Source of the DNA: Asparagopsis taxiformis
Lineage: Eukaryota; Rhodophyta; Florideophyceae; Bonnemaisoniales; Bonnemaisoniaceae
Assembly: GCA_030407315.1 (NCBI GenBank)
Contig: JALQPE010001834.1
Location: forward strand, 1 to 63,701
Length of the DNA stretch: 63,701 nucleotides
Direction of reading: 5' to 3'
In this document: one piece after another, positions 31,133 to 42,587 of the stretch
How the letters are laid out: every line of letters starts with the position of its first letter
Position numbering within the stretch: the first letter of the stretch is position 1
Position numbers and translations under genes: made by a program
Notes under the pieces: generated by a model
Seen by the model: only the letters and a program-made list of their open reading frames with translations
Database searches by the model: none
What the model was told of the DNA's origin: nothing

Positions 31133-31909
31133 CCGGGGTGGCGATCGCTAAGGGAGTTCTAGAATTGCAGCCGTGTCAGGGCGAGGTGAACCGTAACGCG
31201 CTGGTTGAACTTGCGTTTCGCGCGTCGCTCGGTCGCGCTGGCGAACGGGTGGTACAACGGCGGAACGCGTAGGGAACGATCGCAACATGGGATTCGCGGG
31301 CCGGCGCAAGCCGTGATCTCAGGGTGAGATCACCGAGTAAACTCGAGCACAACGCGATCCACACAGGGGTCGTAAATCCCTGGCCTAGTGGCGTGCGACG
31401 CAACGCGCGCTATCGCGGTGCGACGCAGTTCGACGATCGGTTTATGCGCAGCGCGCACGCGAACGTCGGCGATCGTGAGCAACCCGCACGCAACGTTTCA
31501 ACGCAATCGGTCCTCGGGATTCGCTAAACGCTTAACTCGTAGCTGCGAAGATGCTGACTGTTTATTGGTAAAGTGCGAAGCAGAACGACCATTAATAGCT
31601 AACTACTCAGGACAGGTTGTCCTTGCGCGGCCGGTCGGCGGCCGCTCGCTCGCACGCAAAAGGGAAATATTTGGGAAAAAGACTTTCGTCATAAAAAACC
31701 CAAAAAGGGGAAATAAAGGGAAATTCGTAGAATTCGCTACACGTGGCGCCGGGCTCGTAGTCGCACGAGTTCGCGCAGGCGCACCGTGCCACGTAATCGA
31801 CTGGCCACGCGTACGCTCGCTTACTAACTAACTCAGCGCGGATGCACGCGGACTCAACTCGTCGATATCGCTTCAACCTGCGTTCGCGTTAGCGGCATAA
31901 ATTGCACCA
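31133..31909 (-). repeat. Probable 5' LTR of the left chromovirus copy
   Basis: This is homologous in inverted orientation to 47,785-48,582. On the minus strand it starts TGGTGCAATTTA and ends before TGGTCCTACAACTGG, the candidate primer binding site. With no 3' LTR to compare, the name LTR is provisional. Confidence 0.55.
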
Positions 31910-32112
31910 AACTCCCCCCGACTAACTCCACAGCGCGTCCTCGCGCGTTACCTCTCCGCGTACATATTCATCTCTTACCTTCCATTCCTCTCTCCATTCT
32001 TCTTGTGATTCCTTCTCTCTTTGTTACTCTTCTTCTTTTCATTCCGTCTCGCGCGCTCGTTTCCTCGCCGCCCGTATTCCTTCTTCGTCGACGCACGCAC
32101 TCGCATTTTGCA

Positions 32113-34249
32113 ATGTCGCACGAAAATAACGCTCTTCCTGGCTGGCTTCGTGCCGGCGCCGCGCCTCGCGACGAACCTGCGACGCAGACGAACGCGTCAC
32201 CCCGCGCTGCGCGCGTCCCGTTTCCTTCTCTTCCAATACCGGAGAGTGCCGATTACATATCCATGGCGCTGGCATCTTCCTTAAGTGCGCCCGCGACGTC
32301 GAGCGGTCGTGGCGAAGGCGGTGTCGGTGCATCTTCTGACGTATTCGCTACGGTGGAGGTCACCACCACTCCAGCTTCTGCGTCTGCCGTGCGTTCCTGC
32401 AGCGGTGTTCTTTCTCGTTCGGTTCCTGCGCGTGCGTCCGTTTCGCTCCCGTTGGCTGCGCAAATCGTTCCTGCGTCGACGTCGAAAACGAAGGGGATAC
32501 TAGCGAGCCGTGGTTCCTTGACGCGGGGATGCGCCCCGAATCGCTCCGCAAGTTGCGCTTACGTCGTGCGAGAGGTTTTCCCCCCGCGGAATTTCGAGAG
32601 TTTCCGAAGGGTCGAACTAGCGCTTTCTTTCCGTGGTACGAGGCGCGCGACTCGCCTGAAACACCCGAATCGCTGCCAGTGCCCCTTCCCTGTGTCTTCC
32701 ACTACGCGCCGTCAGTCTTACTTGGGCTCGGCGTTCCCATCGAGACGCAGTCGTATTTTTGGGCGGTCGCGTAAAGTGAGTGGGCTGTGATGGCCGCTGC
32801 GGCATAGCTACACGTTGCGTACGTCGAGCGTTGCGTTGTTCGCTTGAGCGACCAACTCATCGCGGGCATCGAGCGTGTCGGCGCATCGGCGATCGTTCGC
32901 GGCAGGACGTACTCAGCGGCGAATTTAGGGAGTCTTCTACCGGAGCATCGCACGTGCGCTTGGGACGAGACTACCGTTTTCGATGTCGCGCAAGGTCTAG
33001 TCTTCAAGGAGGGTGGGCAATGGATACCCTGGAACGCGGCCTCGTCGATTTGTCGCACGGTGCGCTCGGCGAGCATCGACACACCGAGATACCGCACATT
33101 CTAATCATATCTCCGTCGAGCGACGTGTTTGCGAACTTGGGAGTGGGCGACATCGTCACTGTCGACGCCATGCAATCCGCGTTATCTTCCGATGAATTAC
33201 ACGTTATGCGCGCAACTGATTCGGGCGAGTACGCGCAATACATGGGCATGACGGCGCTGCTAACGACAGAGTGTCGGCATTTCCGTGACGGCCGTTATTC
33301 GCTCTTCTCCGAGGCGCCGCGCGCTCCTATCGACATCACTCAGCTTGACGCCGCGCTGCGGGCGCAGTACGTCAAGATCTGCAACGAATTGCAGGCGCTG
33401 AAAACGCGACTCACGGTCAAGGCGAAGCTGTGGTGTCCAGCGACGCGGGTGCGAGTGTGATGGCGGTCGACAAAGGCGGTCCAAGTACGGCGGCGGTCAG
33501 CGCGGGAGCGGGCGCATCGGCGGCCGAAGTAGACTTAGACGCGCTTCGGGTCCAACTCTCCGCCGTCGAATGGGATCGCGACTAGGCGTTAGCGCGTATA
33601 GCGTCGCACGAAAGAGCCCGAGACGAAGCGCTGACGCGCGCGGTGTTAAATGCGAAAGCTCGTGACGAGGCACTGCCGTGTGTGGCGACGAGCGAGAAGG
33701 GGCGCAACGAGGTGCTGACCCCTCGTAACGTCGAGCGACAAGACGCGTGACAAAGCGGTGGCATTGCTGCATGGCGCCGAGAAGGTTCTCGAAGAGGCGC
33801 GCTTTCGCGAAGAGACGCAAAAACGCAAAGCTGACGAAGACGCGAAGCGAATCGACAGGATGGATCACGATATTCGCACGCTCCAAGAGCGCGCGGTGGC
33901 GCATCAAGGCATCGTTGAAGGCAATCACGCGATGATTAAGGCCCTCCAAACGCGTTGCGAAACTGCAACTTCGGCGCAAGAAACGGCGGAGCGCGCACTC
34001 GCGGGCGTCGAAGCGAATATCGCGAGCGAACGCAGGCAAGGCGCGGTGCGCGTTTCCGCGGTGCGTCGCGGGTATCAGGAGCGCGGACAAGAGACAGTCC
34101 GTCAAATTCAGGAGACAATCGAACGTACGCATCGGCTCGGAACGTCACTAAACGGAATAACTGGCGCCTTGCAAAGGTCGCCAGAGGGGTCTGCGGAAGC
34201 GGTCAGGTCTGTTGGGGAGACGCAGTCCTTGAGCGGACCTTTTTGCTGA
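32113..34249 (+). pseudogene. Decayed retroelement-like gene with coiled-coil C-terminus
   Basis: An ATG at 32,113 starts 'MSHENNALPGWLRAG' and a low-complexity Ser/Pro/Ala region. A frame change near 32,500 leads to 'FFPWYEARDSPETPESL', and several stops and frame changes follow (near 32,770, 32,815, 33,100 and 33,460). At about 33,760-34,249 a coiled coil appears ('VLEEARFREETQKRKADED' and a further 120 residues rich in Glu, Arg and Gln). GC-rich composition matches the chromoviruses, but there is no zinc knuckle or protease. It may be the gag-like gene of another element, now broken. It runs in the opposite direction to the chromovirus copy on its left. Confidence 0.45.
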
Positions 34250-36179
34250 AGCAATGCGCGTAACGGTAGGGTCCGGCGCGGCGGCGGGCGTAGTGTAAAG
34301 CGTTGGCGCTGGTCGGGGAGGTGCGCGCCCAATGACGCGCTCACGCGCGGCAGGGGCTTCGTCGGATCGTCCAAGTATTCCTCCCTTACGCATTGGCGTA
34401 CAAGAAGGGCGCGTAATGCGGGTGCTGAATCCCGAAAGGCGACGCGGTTACCAAGAAGACACGGATTCGAGCCGCGCGCGCGCGCAGTGCGGCTGGTAGC
34501 AGTTCGAGTCGTCGTGTGCGCCACGACGACGGCTCGAACGCATACCCATCGTAGTTGTTGTCCTTGCCCAACGCTAGTACGTTACACCTCTTTCAATTAA
34601 AATGTCTTTCATCTGTTCGCGTCTTGATGTTCCTTCTATTTTCGTCTCTCGTGCGTGTGCAACCACGGTCGCGGCGTCGCTGGCTTGTGGTGGGGGCCTT
34701 CTTGCTGGTGCTGAACATGACGCAAGCCGCAGCGCGGGCCGGATTCTTCGTTTTTGCCTAGTGGGTGCGTCGTAGCTAGCGACCATGCTTGCCCAGGGCC
34801 CGCGTTGTTGGTCGACGACACGCGCATGACGCGACCTGCGTGCGCGTTCGGTGCCGAAGTGCTCCGTGCATCTTCATCAGTTGGCCGGGGGCACGAATGG
34901 GCAGGAGGAATGTTAACCTGCGCCTAATGCGGCTGGCGCTGGGTTAACGCGACGCTGCACGTTTCGTCGTTCTCGCATTTCCGTTTGCCTGTCTAGCCGT
35001 CATGCGTACGCGTTACGTCCTGTCACAGCGTTTCGTCGTTCGCGTTTCATCGTCGTGCGTTCGCTATTCTTTTCGCCAGCGCGCATTTCGTCGTTTACGC
35101 TTTCGCGATTCGTTTCGCTTTTCGCATCGCGACATTGCGCGTCCGCTTTCGCTCGCCGTACGTGTCGCTCCGTGGTGGGAGAGGGACGGCATGGTACTAC
35201 TCAGGGAGCATAACGGCGCCAGTTTCCTGCAAGCAAGAACGTGGGTGGCGGCTTGCGTTTGCGCGCTTCTCATTCGCCGAGCACGCCGGGGATCGCGAGA
35301 TACGTGCGGGCAGGAAGCGCACCAATCAGAACGCGCTAGCGACGTCACGTAGGGCTGGCCAGGAACGGATTGATCAAAAATTTAGCGCCAAAAATTCCAG
35401 GTGGAATTTCTGAGCCGATATTTTCAGTTTGATCAAATGGCCCGATTTTCGTGGCAAAATCGAGTCCAATTTCTGGGCGATTTTTTTGGCTCGATTTTTT
35501 TTCTGGCCCGGTTATTTCTCTGCATTCGAACCCAATTTCCGCGCGTTATTTTTCGCGGCCGGCGGCGGACTTCAGCGCTGCGCTCGCGCGAGGGTGGCCA
35601 ACTCGATGACGTCATTCGCTAGCGCACGCACGCTCCCTCGTGCGCACGGAAGTAGTCAGCCAATCAGATGGTGCCAGCAGCGGACGGCTTGTCACGATGA
35701 GGGGGTCGACTCGGCGGCGGCTCGACACGTTTGGCCCAATCCGGTGCAAATCCCTCGGCGGTTGAGTTTTTTTGGGATGGCCTCATTTTGCAACCCGCTG
35801 GGCCATCCCTGCATGCCTGGCGCCCGATCGTTGACCAGCCCCCTTGTTTTCGCGCGAAATGTGCACTGGCGGGTTGGTGCGCCCCTGCGACTCCAATGGC
35901 GGGTACACGACAGTTAGGCTGCGAGGCAGTCCTCAGCGTTCGGTGTGTGAGACGCTCGTTCGCGCGCGCGTCGCGTTTCGAACGACAGGGCGAAAGCGCG
36001 GAGCGGTGTACGAGAGGGCGACAGCGTTGGGCGGCGTATGCGGCGGTACGAAAGATTGGCGCGGCGAACGATTGCGCGAAAGAGTGGCGCGGCAAATGAC
36101 AGCGCGAAAGCCTTGCGTGGCGAACGTATAGTGGTAGGCCATCGGCTAGTGCGGAGCAGCTCTCGTTGACTTCTTCGGT
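34250..36179. other. No supported gene; left flank of the 11-kb transposon
   Basis: GC-rich as far as about 35,350, then a stretch with repeated TTTTTTGGC/GATTTT phrases (35,370-35,520). From 35,930 to 36,130 a degenerate repeat of GCGAAAG and GCGGCG phrases is found. All long frames look like composition artefacts. Confidence 0.35.
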
Positions 36180-36183
36180 ATGG
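36180..36183. repeat. Target-site duplication ATGG, left copy
   Basis: ATGG directly precedes the left terminal inverted repeat and is repeated directly after the right one (47356-47359). Confidence 0.8.
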
Positions 36184-38504
36184 AACACTAGTTTGGTGTA
36201 TTTCGGGGGAATGTTTTTGAAATAGGGAAATTTCAGAATGGGCGAATCTGCGTGTAATGCATATCGCTGGAGAGCTACTTTGGAGCAAATTACAATGGTA
36301 CTCATTTGGTTGGTTCAGTGCTCATAGTTACTAAGCTATTCAAACTTCTATTTTGGAAGCAAAAATGACCTATCAGTTGTGCATTGTTCTGAATTTTAAA
36401 TATTTATTTCCGATTTTCAATATCACGTGGTCTGTCTCTCATGGTAATAAAGCGTTTGAGCTGGTATGATGCGTATCGCATCCTGAAATCTCAAAATTTT
36501 TTATGCTTGCAACAAGAAAGTGCACATGAGCCATCAGATCGTTTTCAAAACACACCGACGGTGGTGTATCCAATCGGTTACTGTTAGACCAAGCTTGTAT
36601 GAAATAGAAGATGGATCTGGAGGATGTGAAGATTTGGACGAATAAGTTAATGTTGATGATGAATGTCTCGCATGGCATGTCGGTGCATTGGAAAATGGCA
36701 GAGATAGCAACTTTCATCGCATCGCTCGTGGATCTACAGTGCCATCGCATCTATCCATCCGTCTAACATCCGCCTCTGCCGCACCAATATCTCTTCCCCC
36801 ACCACTCTGCTTCCTGCATGTCTAACTAGCGCGCAAGCTTCCGAAGATGCAGAGCATTCCGCGCGAAAGGAACCGCTCTATCCAAGTCACGAACTAGACA
36901 TCGTCCACCGTGCTACCTTTCGCCAACCATCACTACGTCACACTGTACGAGAAGCGCTTTGCCAAGCGGTAAATTAGCTCTGCTACCGCGATTTCTTCAC
37001 CCTCCCTTACAGACGCATTCATGAGCTCGTGCCCATCGTCACCGCCTTTCAGAGCTGCGATATTGGGTAATAGAAGCGTCTCACCCTTCGCAAAGCCTCA
37101 TGTCTCAATGTTTACATATGAACTGGAAATGAAGGAGGTTATTGGAAGTCATGAAGCGAACTATTATGCGCAATACATGATCATTACCCCAAGTTTCATT
37201 ATCGCACAATCATGGTAACAACAGCATGCATTTTATCTTCATCATCTGCACTGCAGTTCATGAGCTATGGTTAAGATGATGAAGTTGGATAGACCAATGT
37301 TCCATCTACATCTTTAAGAAGAAGGTAACACGCGTAGAGGTCGATGGCATGGCCGTATCATACCCCGTGTATGTTATACAAGTTCAAGTAAGCGCGGATG
37401 CTTCGGCAAAGCGATTGGTAACAAACGGATACCATGCATTAGAAGAGTCGGTGCAGTGCGAACTTCGTGCATCGCGATGAAGTTTTGAACATGTACTGGG
37501 TTTATTCCGGACAGCCTATCTCATTGAACAATTATACAGCTAACTGGTAATGATTTATCAACATTTAACGATACGAAGACAATGTGCATGATGTGCATGG
37601 CTGTATATATGTACATGAGTGGAAAGTTCTAATGCGGACCTTGCGGGATGCTTGCAAGCGCGTGCATATGTCTGTATATACGGGAGTGGCTTTTACAGGC
37701 TTTGGAATCTCCCTCCGCGAGCCTCTTTCATGCTCTGCCATACTCAGTACGGAATGCCCGTGGTCAAACTGCGCAGCTGAATTTAAGGTAGCGCAGAGCT
37801 TGACTCACCCATGACGAATTTAATGCATCTATGTACATCTCAATTGTGTACTCTACAACAGTTACTCTTGGAAGTATACGGCTTCGAGCATATGCGATGC
37901 ATCCGAGGGAATCCAATTCAACACCGGCCATATGTAACCCAGATAGTTGATAGTGGAGAAGCAGAATCCTTTTCATAGACGTTCCGAATTGAGTATACTC
38001 AATTCAAGAGTATACTGTTTTCTCATCGCTGTCAACAAACGAAATCATTCACTAAAGTTTGCTATCCATGTGCATTGATTATGTGCAAGAAAAATCACCC
38101 AGCACAATAGCTGAAGCAAAATACATGAAGGAGAGAAGAGAATCGACGGGAAATCATTGGATCAGACTATGAAATCGCATATGGTGCAGTCATTGAAGTA
38201 CCTACTGCCCGACTTGCACCGCAAATTGTGCCATAGTTGAAGCACTTGCTGTAGCTTTTCTAGAACGAGTATTGTTTAATTGATTCACATCGCATCGCAC
38301 ACATTTTCTATTTTGCTTGTGTACTCTTCTGTTGCATGTTTGCACAAACAGCACAGATTCGCTCATTTGTCTCGCCTCCACTGCATAAGTCATGCACCTT
38401 TTTTCGGCACTTTGTGCAAACAGTGAGTAGGCGCTCGGCCCGTTGAGCATCAGGGTTATTTGCGAGGATACATAACGGTCCTGATGCACATATCACGGAC
38501 TTTC
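36184..38504. repeat. Left terminal inverted repeat, 2,321 bp
   Basis: Inverted copy of 45035-47355. Mismatches were noticed near 36252, 36333 and 36603. It contains the last 66 or so codons (PHD finger) of the methyltransferase gene at its inner end. The rest has only short frames (up to 103 codons at 36439-36750 -) that show no domain and are probably non-coding. Confidence 0.95.
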
Positions 38505-41205
38505 TCGATGATGGACTATTGGTTGTATTGGGGCGTGATAGTTCCGTAGTTTCTCTATTTTCGGATGAGATATGTGAGGAATACGCAATATCGTTCTGGT
38601 CAGAAAGATTTGTGGCATCTGAGCTCTTCTCAGAGGGATCAGCATCGGTTTCAGACTGCTCTTGTCTCTCTTTGCCGAATTCATCTTCTTGGAACTCTTC
38701 AGTATCTTCGGTACTGGAGTTGGATCCGAATCGGGAAAGGATACAAATAGTCTCAGCCTGTGATTCGCCTACTCCCAGTGTCCGAGATCTTGTATTACGA
38801 GTGCTCTGTGTTGAATTATTTATGTCCTCCGCGCACCTCAGTAAACGATTCCTAGCCAATCTGAAACAATCGCTGCTCTGCTCCACAAGTGTGCAAGACC
38901 TTCTTGTGGCGAGGCAGGCAATTCCAGTTGTCATTGTACCTGCATACGTGTCCAACACATTCCCATCCTCCGGAGCGAATGTAGTCATAATCTCTGCCAA
39001 AAGGAATGGATTCTTCTCTTCGACACGCACTCTAGCTCGGCTGTTTGGGTATGTGAGCTTGTTCCTAACTATAGGAATGTTATCGATAACATTGAATTTT
39101 CGTTTGTGGGATACTCGAAGCAGACAGTATTGAGATTGGAGATTTGCTTTGAAACCAGATGGGTGTTGCCCGGCACATCTACCAACTAGTGCAAATTCCA
39201 CGGCATTCTGTGGGAATGTGTTATTTCTTGTACGTTGGAGTCCGGAACTCTCTTTGACAAATGTCAGTGGATGTTGCATCATTGAAATATCTGTTGTCCG
39301 GAATGCATTGAACCATCTTGGCAGTAAATGAAATGATGAAAATATCACGACATATCCGCCCGGCTTAACCATTCTTCTCGTGAACTGTACAAATGACTCC
39401 ATCTCAGCATCGTCTATGTAATCACTGTACTCAGACCCTGTATGAGAGGCATTTGGTTTCACCATATATGGAGGATCCGTTAGCACGAGGTCGAACGTTT
39501 GCTCTTCAGATACAACAGTGTTGCGATAGTGCTGCCAGGACATTTGGTAGCATCTTATATTGTATGATTCAAGCAGAAAAATCTCATTTGAGTCCTTTGT
39601 TCCTGTACTAGTATCCAATCTTTCGGATGTTTGAGTGTGAGGTACTGAAACTGAGTTTGCCTTGGACTGCTGAGAGGAAATTTTTTTCTTACCAATATCC
39701 TGCTCGCCGATGGAGGTGGATGATTGTTTGCCAGTCTGGATGCTAGAGTCATCTGCATTTAAAGTTTCCAAATCTTCTGCATCTTCGTCTGAAGCACTAG
39801 GTGCACACTTCGGGCCTGGTTCCTGTGGTTCCTGAGTCTCGGCAGGGTTTTGATGCAGTGAAGGTTCTGATGAGTTGAGTTCATTACCTGATTCGATGTT
39901 TCCCTGAGGATCGCATTTTTCTCGGAGAACACGGCTTTGTGTATCCATATACTTCTTCATCATCCAATCGAACTGAGATGGACAAGCACTCTTGAATACC
40001 TTGAGCAATGAAGGAAGTATGTCAATGTCATTTCCAGCGTTACTGAGTACCTCTTCATCGAGAACAAACGTACGAAGAAGATTTTTCTGAATTACTTCCA
40101 GGTCTTTCGGCCATACATCGGAACCCAGGAAGCGTTGAAACTTCTCGGCCTCAAGACGAGCAGCTTTGGCTGCTACAACTTGTTTTTGCATGACAGCCGC
40201 GGGGACAGTACGAAAGTTGTTCTGCTTGCAGTACATCTGCGCACGGTAAAGAGAATTGATTTGGTCCGCTTCAGTGGAGTTCATGAACGCAGAGGAGCCT
40301 TTGAGAGTATTCGTAGAGATCATATCTCTATACACTCTACAGTCAAGGGTTGGGAGTGGATTGAGTGAGCGTCCCTGCGATGATGCTCTCTGTTTCTCAT
40401 AAGATCTCGCGAGCTCCGGGTGTTCCCCGTTCACCAATTCCCCAACCTTCTCCAGCACAATGCTAGATAGTTTCATAACACACCCAGCAAGCTGTCTCTG
40501 AGTGCTAGTCGACCTTCCATCCCCTCCTGCGTAAAAATCAGCGACTGCTGTTACGAATCCCTTAGGGATCCTAGAATCATCCAGACATCGCTCCCTTTTC
40601 AACGTATTACAGTCGTCATGAAGAGATTTCATAAGGTCGAAAACTGTCGTTTTGATGATGTAAGAGTCCTCCTGAAGAGCGTTCCTTGCTCGAGCGTACG
40701 CACGAAGCTTATCTAAGGGTGATGGGTTTATGCACAAAACAGTCCAAGAGAACCCAGCCCATTGCTCTGGTGACTTTTCCATCAAGCGCTGAAGAACAAG
40801 GAGGCGGTGAAAGCCATCTACGATTCCGAACCAAGCCGCAAACTTTTGAACTTCCTTTTCTGCATCTTCGTTGTTCATTCCATGTTCCTCCATGAGATAG
40901 GATTTCGGATAACTGCGAAAAGTACCTTCAAGTTTAACAACGACAGCTTTGTTCCTGGCACTGCTTATTCCTCTCTCTATTATTCCATTTTGAGCCCCAC
41001 TTCCGGTTGTGAAGCTGTGCTCTAGCCTATCGAGGCCTGAAGGAGATATGTGACGAACTTTTGTGAGAGGCACGCATGATCTTGGGTCTACCTGAATGAT
41101 TCTTGCACCTTCTTCTATGTCGCCAAATAGGATTTGAACACGCTGGATTTTCATGGGTGGAACATCTTTCTCACTTTTTTTCCTTGGTGTAGACTTTCGC
41201 GGCAT
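38308..41205 (-). CDS. ParB-like / beta-class DNA amino-methyltransferase / PHD finger fusion protein
   Basis: ATG at 41205 gives 965 residues. Numbered from there, a ParB/sulfiredoxin-like domain with 'GIVDGFHRLLVL' lies at residues 127-138. A mixed helical region follows, then an acidic Ser/Gln-rich linker at about 430-545. The methyltransferase has motif IV 'LVLTDPPYMV' (DPPY 577-580, DNA 39,466-39,477), 'MVKPGGYVVIFSSF' and the AdoMet motif I 'NVLDTYAGTMTTG' at about 749-761. That order is beta class and predicts N6-adenine or N4-cytosine methylation. After another acidic linker, a C4HC3 PHD-type zinc finger ends the protein (CASGPLC, CTKC, VHDLC, CAVC). ParB-methyltransferase fusions are common in phages; the PHD is eukaryotic. 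The PHD codons lie within the left TIR. All catalytic motifs are intact. Confidence 0.9.
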   Translation of the reverse strand: MPRKSTPRKKSEKDVPPMKIQRVQILFGDIEEGARIIQVDPRSCVPLTKVRHISPSGLDRLEHSFTTGSGAQNGIIERGISSARNKAVVVKLEGTFRSYPKSYLMEEHGMNNEDAEKEVQKFAAWFGIVDGFHRLLVLQRLMEKSPEQWAGFSWTVLCINPSPLDKLRAYARARNALQEDSYIIKTTVFDLMKSLHDDCNTLKRERCLDDSRIPKGFVTAVADFYAGGDGRSTSTQRQLAGCVMKLSSIVLEKVGELVNGEHPELARSYEKQRASSQGRSLNPLPTLDCRVYRDMISTNTLKGSSAFMNSTEADQINSLYRAQMYCKQNNFRTVPAAVMQKQVVAAKAARLEAEKFQRFLGSDVWPKDLEVIQKNLLRTFVLDEEVLSNAGNDIDILPSLLKVFKSACPSQFDWMMKKYMDTQSRVLREKCDPQGNIESGNELNSSEPSLHQNPAETQEPQEPGPKCAPSASDEDAEDLETLNADDSSIQTGKQSSTSIGEQDIGKKKISSQQSKANSVSVPHTQTSERLDTSTGTKDSNEIFLLESYNIRCYQMSWQHYRNTVVSEEQTFDLVLTDPPYMVKPNASHTGSEYSDYIDDAEMESFVQFTRRMVKPGGYVVIFSSFHLLPRWFNAFRTTDISMMQHPLTFVKESSGLQRTRNNTFPQNAVEFALVGRCAGQHPSGFKANLQSQYCLLRVSHKRKFNVIDNIPIVRNKLTYPNSRARVRVEEKNPFLLAEIMTTFAPEDGNVLDTYAGTMTTGIACLATRRSCTLVEQSSDCFRLARNRLLRCAEDINNSTQSTRNTRSRTLGVGESQAETICILSRFGSNSSTEDTEEFQEDEFGKERQEQSETDADPSEKSSDATNLSDQNDIAYSSHISSENRETTELSRPNTTNSPSSRKSVICASGPLCILANNPDAQRAERLLTVCTKCRKKVHDLCSGGETNERICAVCANMQQKSTQAK

Positions 41206-42587
41206 TCTGCAACAAATCACAAACAACACTGCAATGCCTATGGAAGAGTCTCTGAACAGTCACACTTCATATATTGCCAATAGACCCAGAACTTCCGATA
41301 GATCAGTACCTATCTTCTCAAGATTAGTATTGCAACGTCAGCGGAGCGAAAGGGATAGTGTTCAAACGCGTAGTTGGGATGATGAAAACAATGGATCGAT
41401 TCTATACGCCGGCTAAAGAAGAATATTAAAGCTTCGATCTTCCATGAAATATTCAGCCGAGTGCAGCACAGTGGGAATGAAATCTATCACGATTTTCCTT
41501 GACAAGCGTCTAGTTTCATTGTGAAGAACCTATCTATCGACCAATATTGAAAATGCCCTAGACATGACTTGTATCATATATCGTGAGAACCTGTCATTTC
41601 ATCTGTGCCAGCCGTACGTTTGGTTTAGAAATTGTAGCTGACCTTTAATCAGAATGACTATTGGCCCTTGATTACACTGTACTGGTTACAATGCGTAGAC
41701 CATACATGGAATTCTCCACCGTGTTAAAATGGCATCTTTCCATTGGTTGACGGAAACCGCCATGTGCTTCTCCAATCTCTTCATTTCGAAAATGCCCCAA
41801 AGATGGTAGCCGTTTGCTTCATTTGTAGCTGCCCCGCTGTAAAAACACTTTGAGGTATAAGACCACAGATGCTCACCAACTGCCACGAGACCACTTCAAT
41901 TCAGACACGTATTGATCTGTTCCTGTGAGCGAGTTTCCACATGCGCTCTAGACACGTCACGTTTGACGTGTGGCCCGGGATGTTGGATTCTCATGAGAAA
42001 CCACCATCCGTGGATAGCTCATCCCTTCACAGGCCTCAAATCTGATGAAATTGAATCTAACAGGATAAGAAGGCCTTGCCATCGAGAAATATCATTCTGC
42101 CTAATGTAACGAATTAGTTTTGAAACATATCCTTCTATTGAGAACCGAAAGTTTCTGGAGAGAGATGTTACAGTCCCGTACAAACTGCACGAAACATCAC
42201 TAAAGCCACTGGTAGTGGGGAGCAAGACCACTGAGTACACTCGGCCAGTACGTACGGTAAGTGGCGCCGAAAATTGGAATCAATTCGTTCAATGAGTTCC
42301 TCTCTTCGCACCAGTCCGAATATCGCTGGAGCTGAACGGAACATTGAATATTAGTATGGATGATAGATGAAGTTATCGGCTTTCGGGGTATGCACGATGA
42401 TGAACCTAACTCAAATCAATTTAACGTAACTGGAAATCCTCTGCCATCACTCCACATCTGCCACAGTCAGACATTGAACTCTTCAGGATTCACGGTTCAA
42501 CTGAACCCAATTCACGTTTCTTCTACTAGTTGACGCGTCTCCCACTCCTCAAAATCTGGTCCTTGTGTCATTATCACTGGTCTTTTC
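41206..42587. promoter_or_regulatory. Central spacer between the two divergent transposon genes
   Basis: 1.38 kb without a coding frame of note. It must contain the 5' flanks of both genes and probably acts as a bidirectional promoter region. No clear TATA box was identified. On the minus strand an acceptor-like TTGTTGCAG lies just before the methyltransferase ATG, so a 5' leader intron is possible. Confidence 0.45.

Larger units (their letters stand above)
27285..31909 (-). mobile_element. Ty3/gypsy chromovirus copy with large internal pol deletions
   Basis: On the minus strand from 31,909: a probable 5' LTR, a leader, gag (30,543-28,594), then a pol remnant ending with a chromodomain-like segment near 27,285. 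Compared with the copy at 47.8-55.5 kb it lacks about 330 bp within the protease region and about 2.7 kb covering reverse transcriptase, RNase H and the integrase core. It keeps the frameshift signal between gag and pol. The copy points away from the methyltransferase transposon, opposite to its relative on the right. A 3' LTR was not recognised. Confidence 0.85.

Noticed and set aside
34250..36179. Plus-strand open frames in the left flank of the transposon
   Set aside because: Composition-driven frames without motifs. One runs across the transposon boundary, which shows that it is accidental.
36184..36196. The transposon ends AACACTAG contain the pentamer CACTA, suggesting a CACTA element
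   Set aside because: With CACTA as the true terminus the flanks give no direct duplication. With two more bases in the TIR the 4-bp ATGG duplication is perfect. The transposase core also differs from CACTA/En-Spm proteins.
36439..37976. Short open frames in the TIRs as extra genes
   Set aside because: They are at most 103 codons, show no domain, and occur only because the same sequence is present twice. No support for translation.
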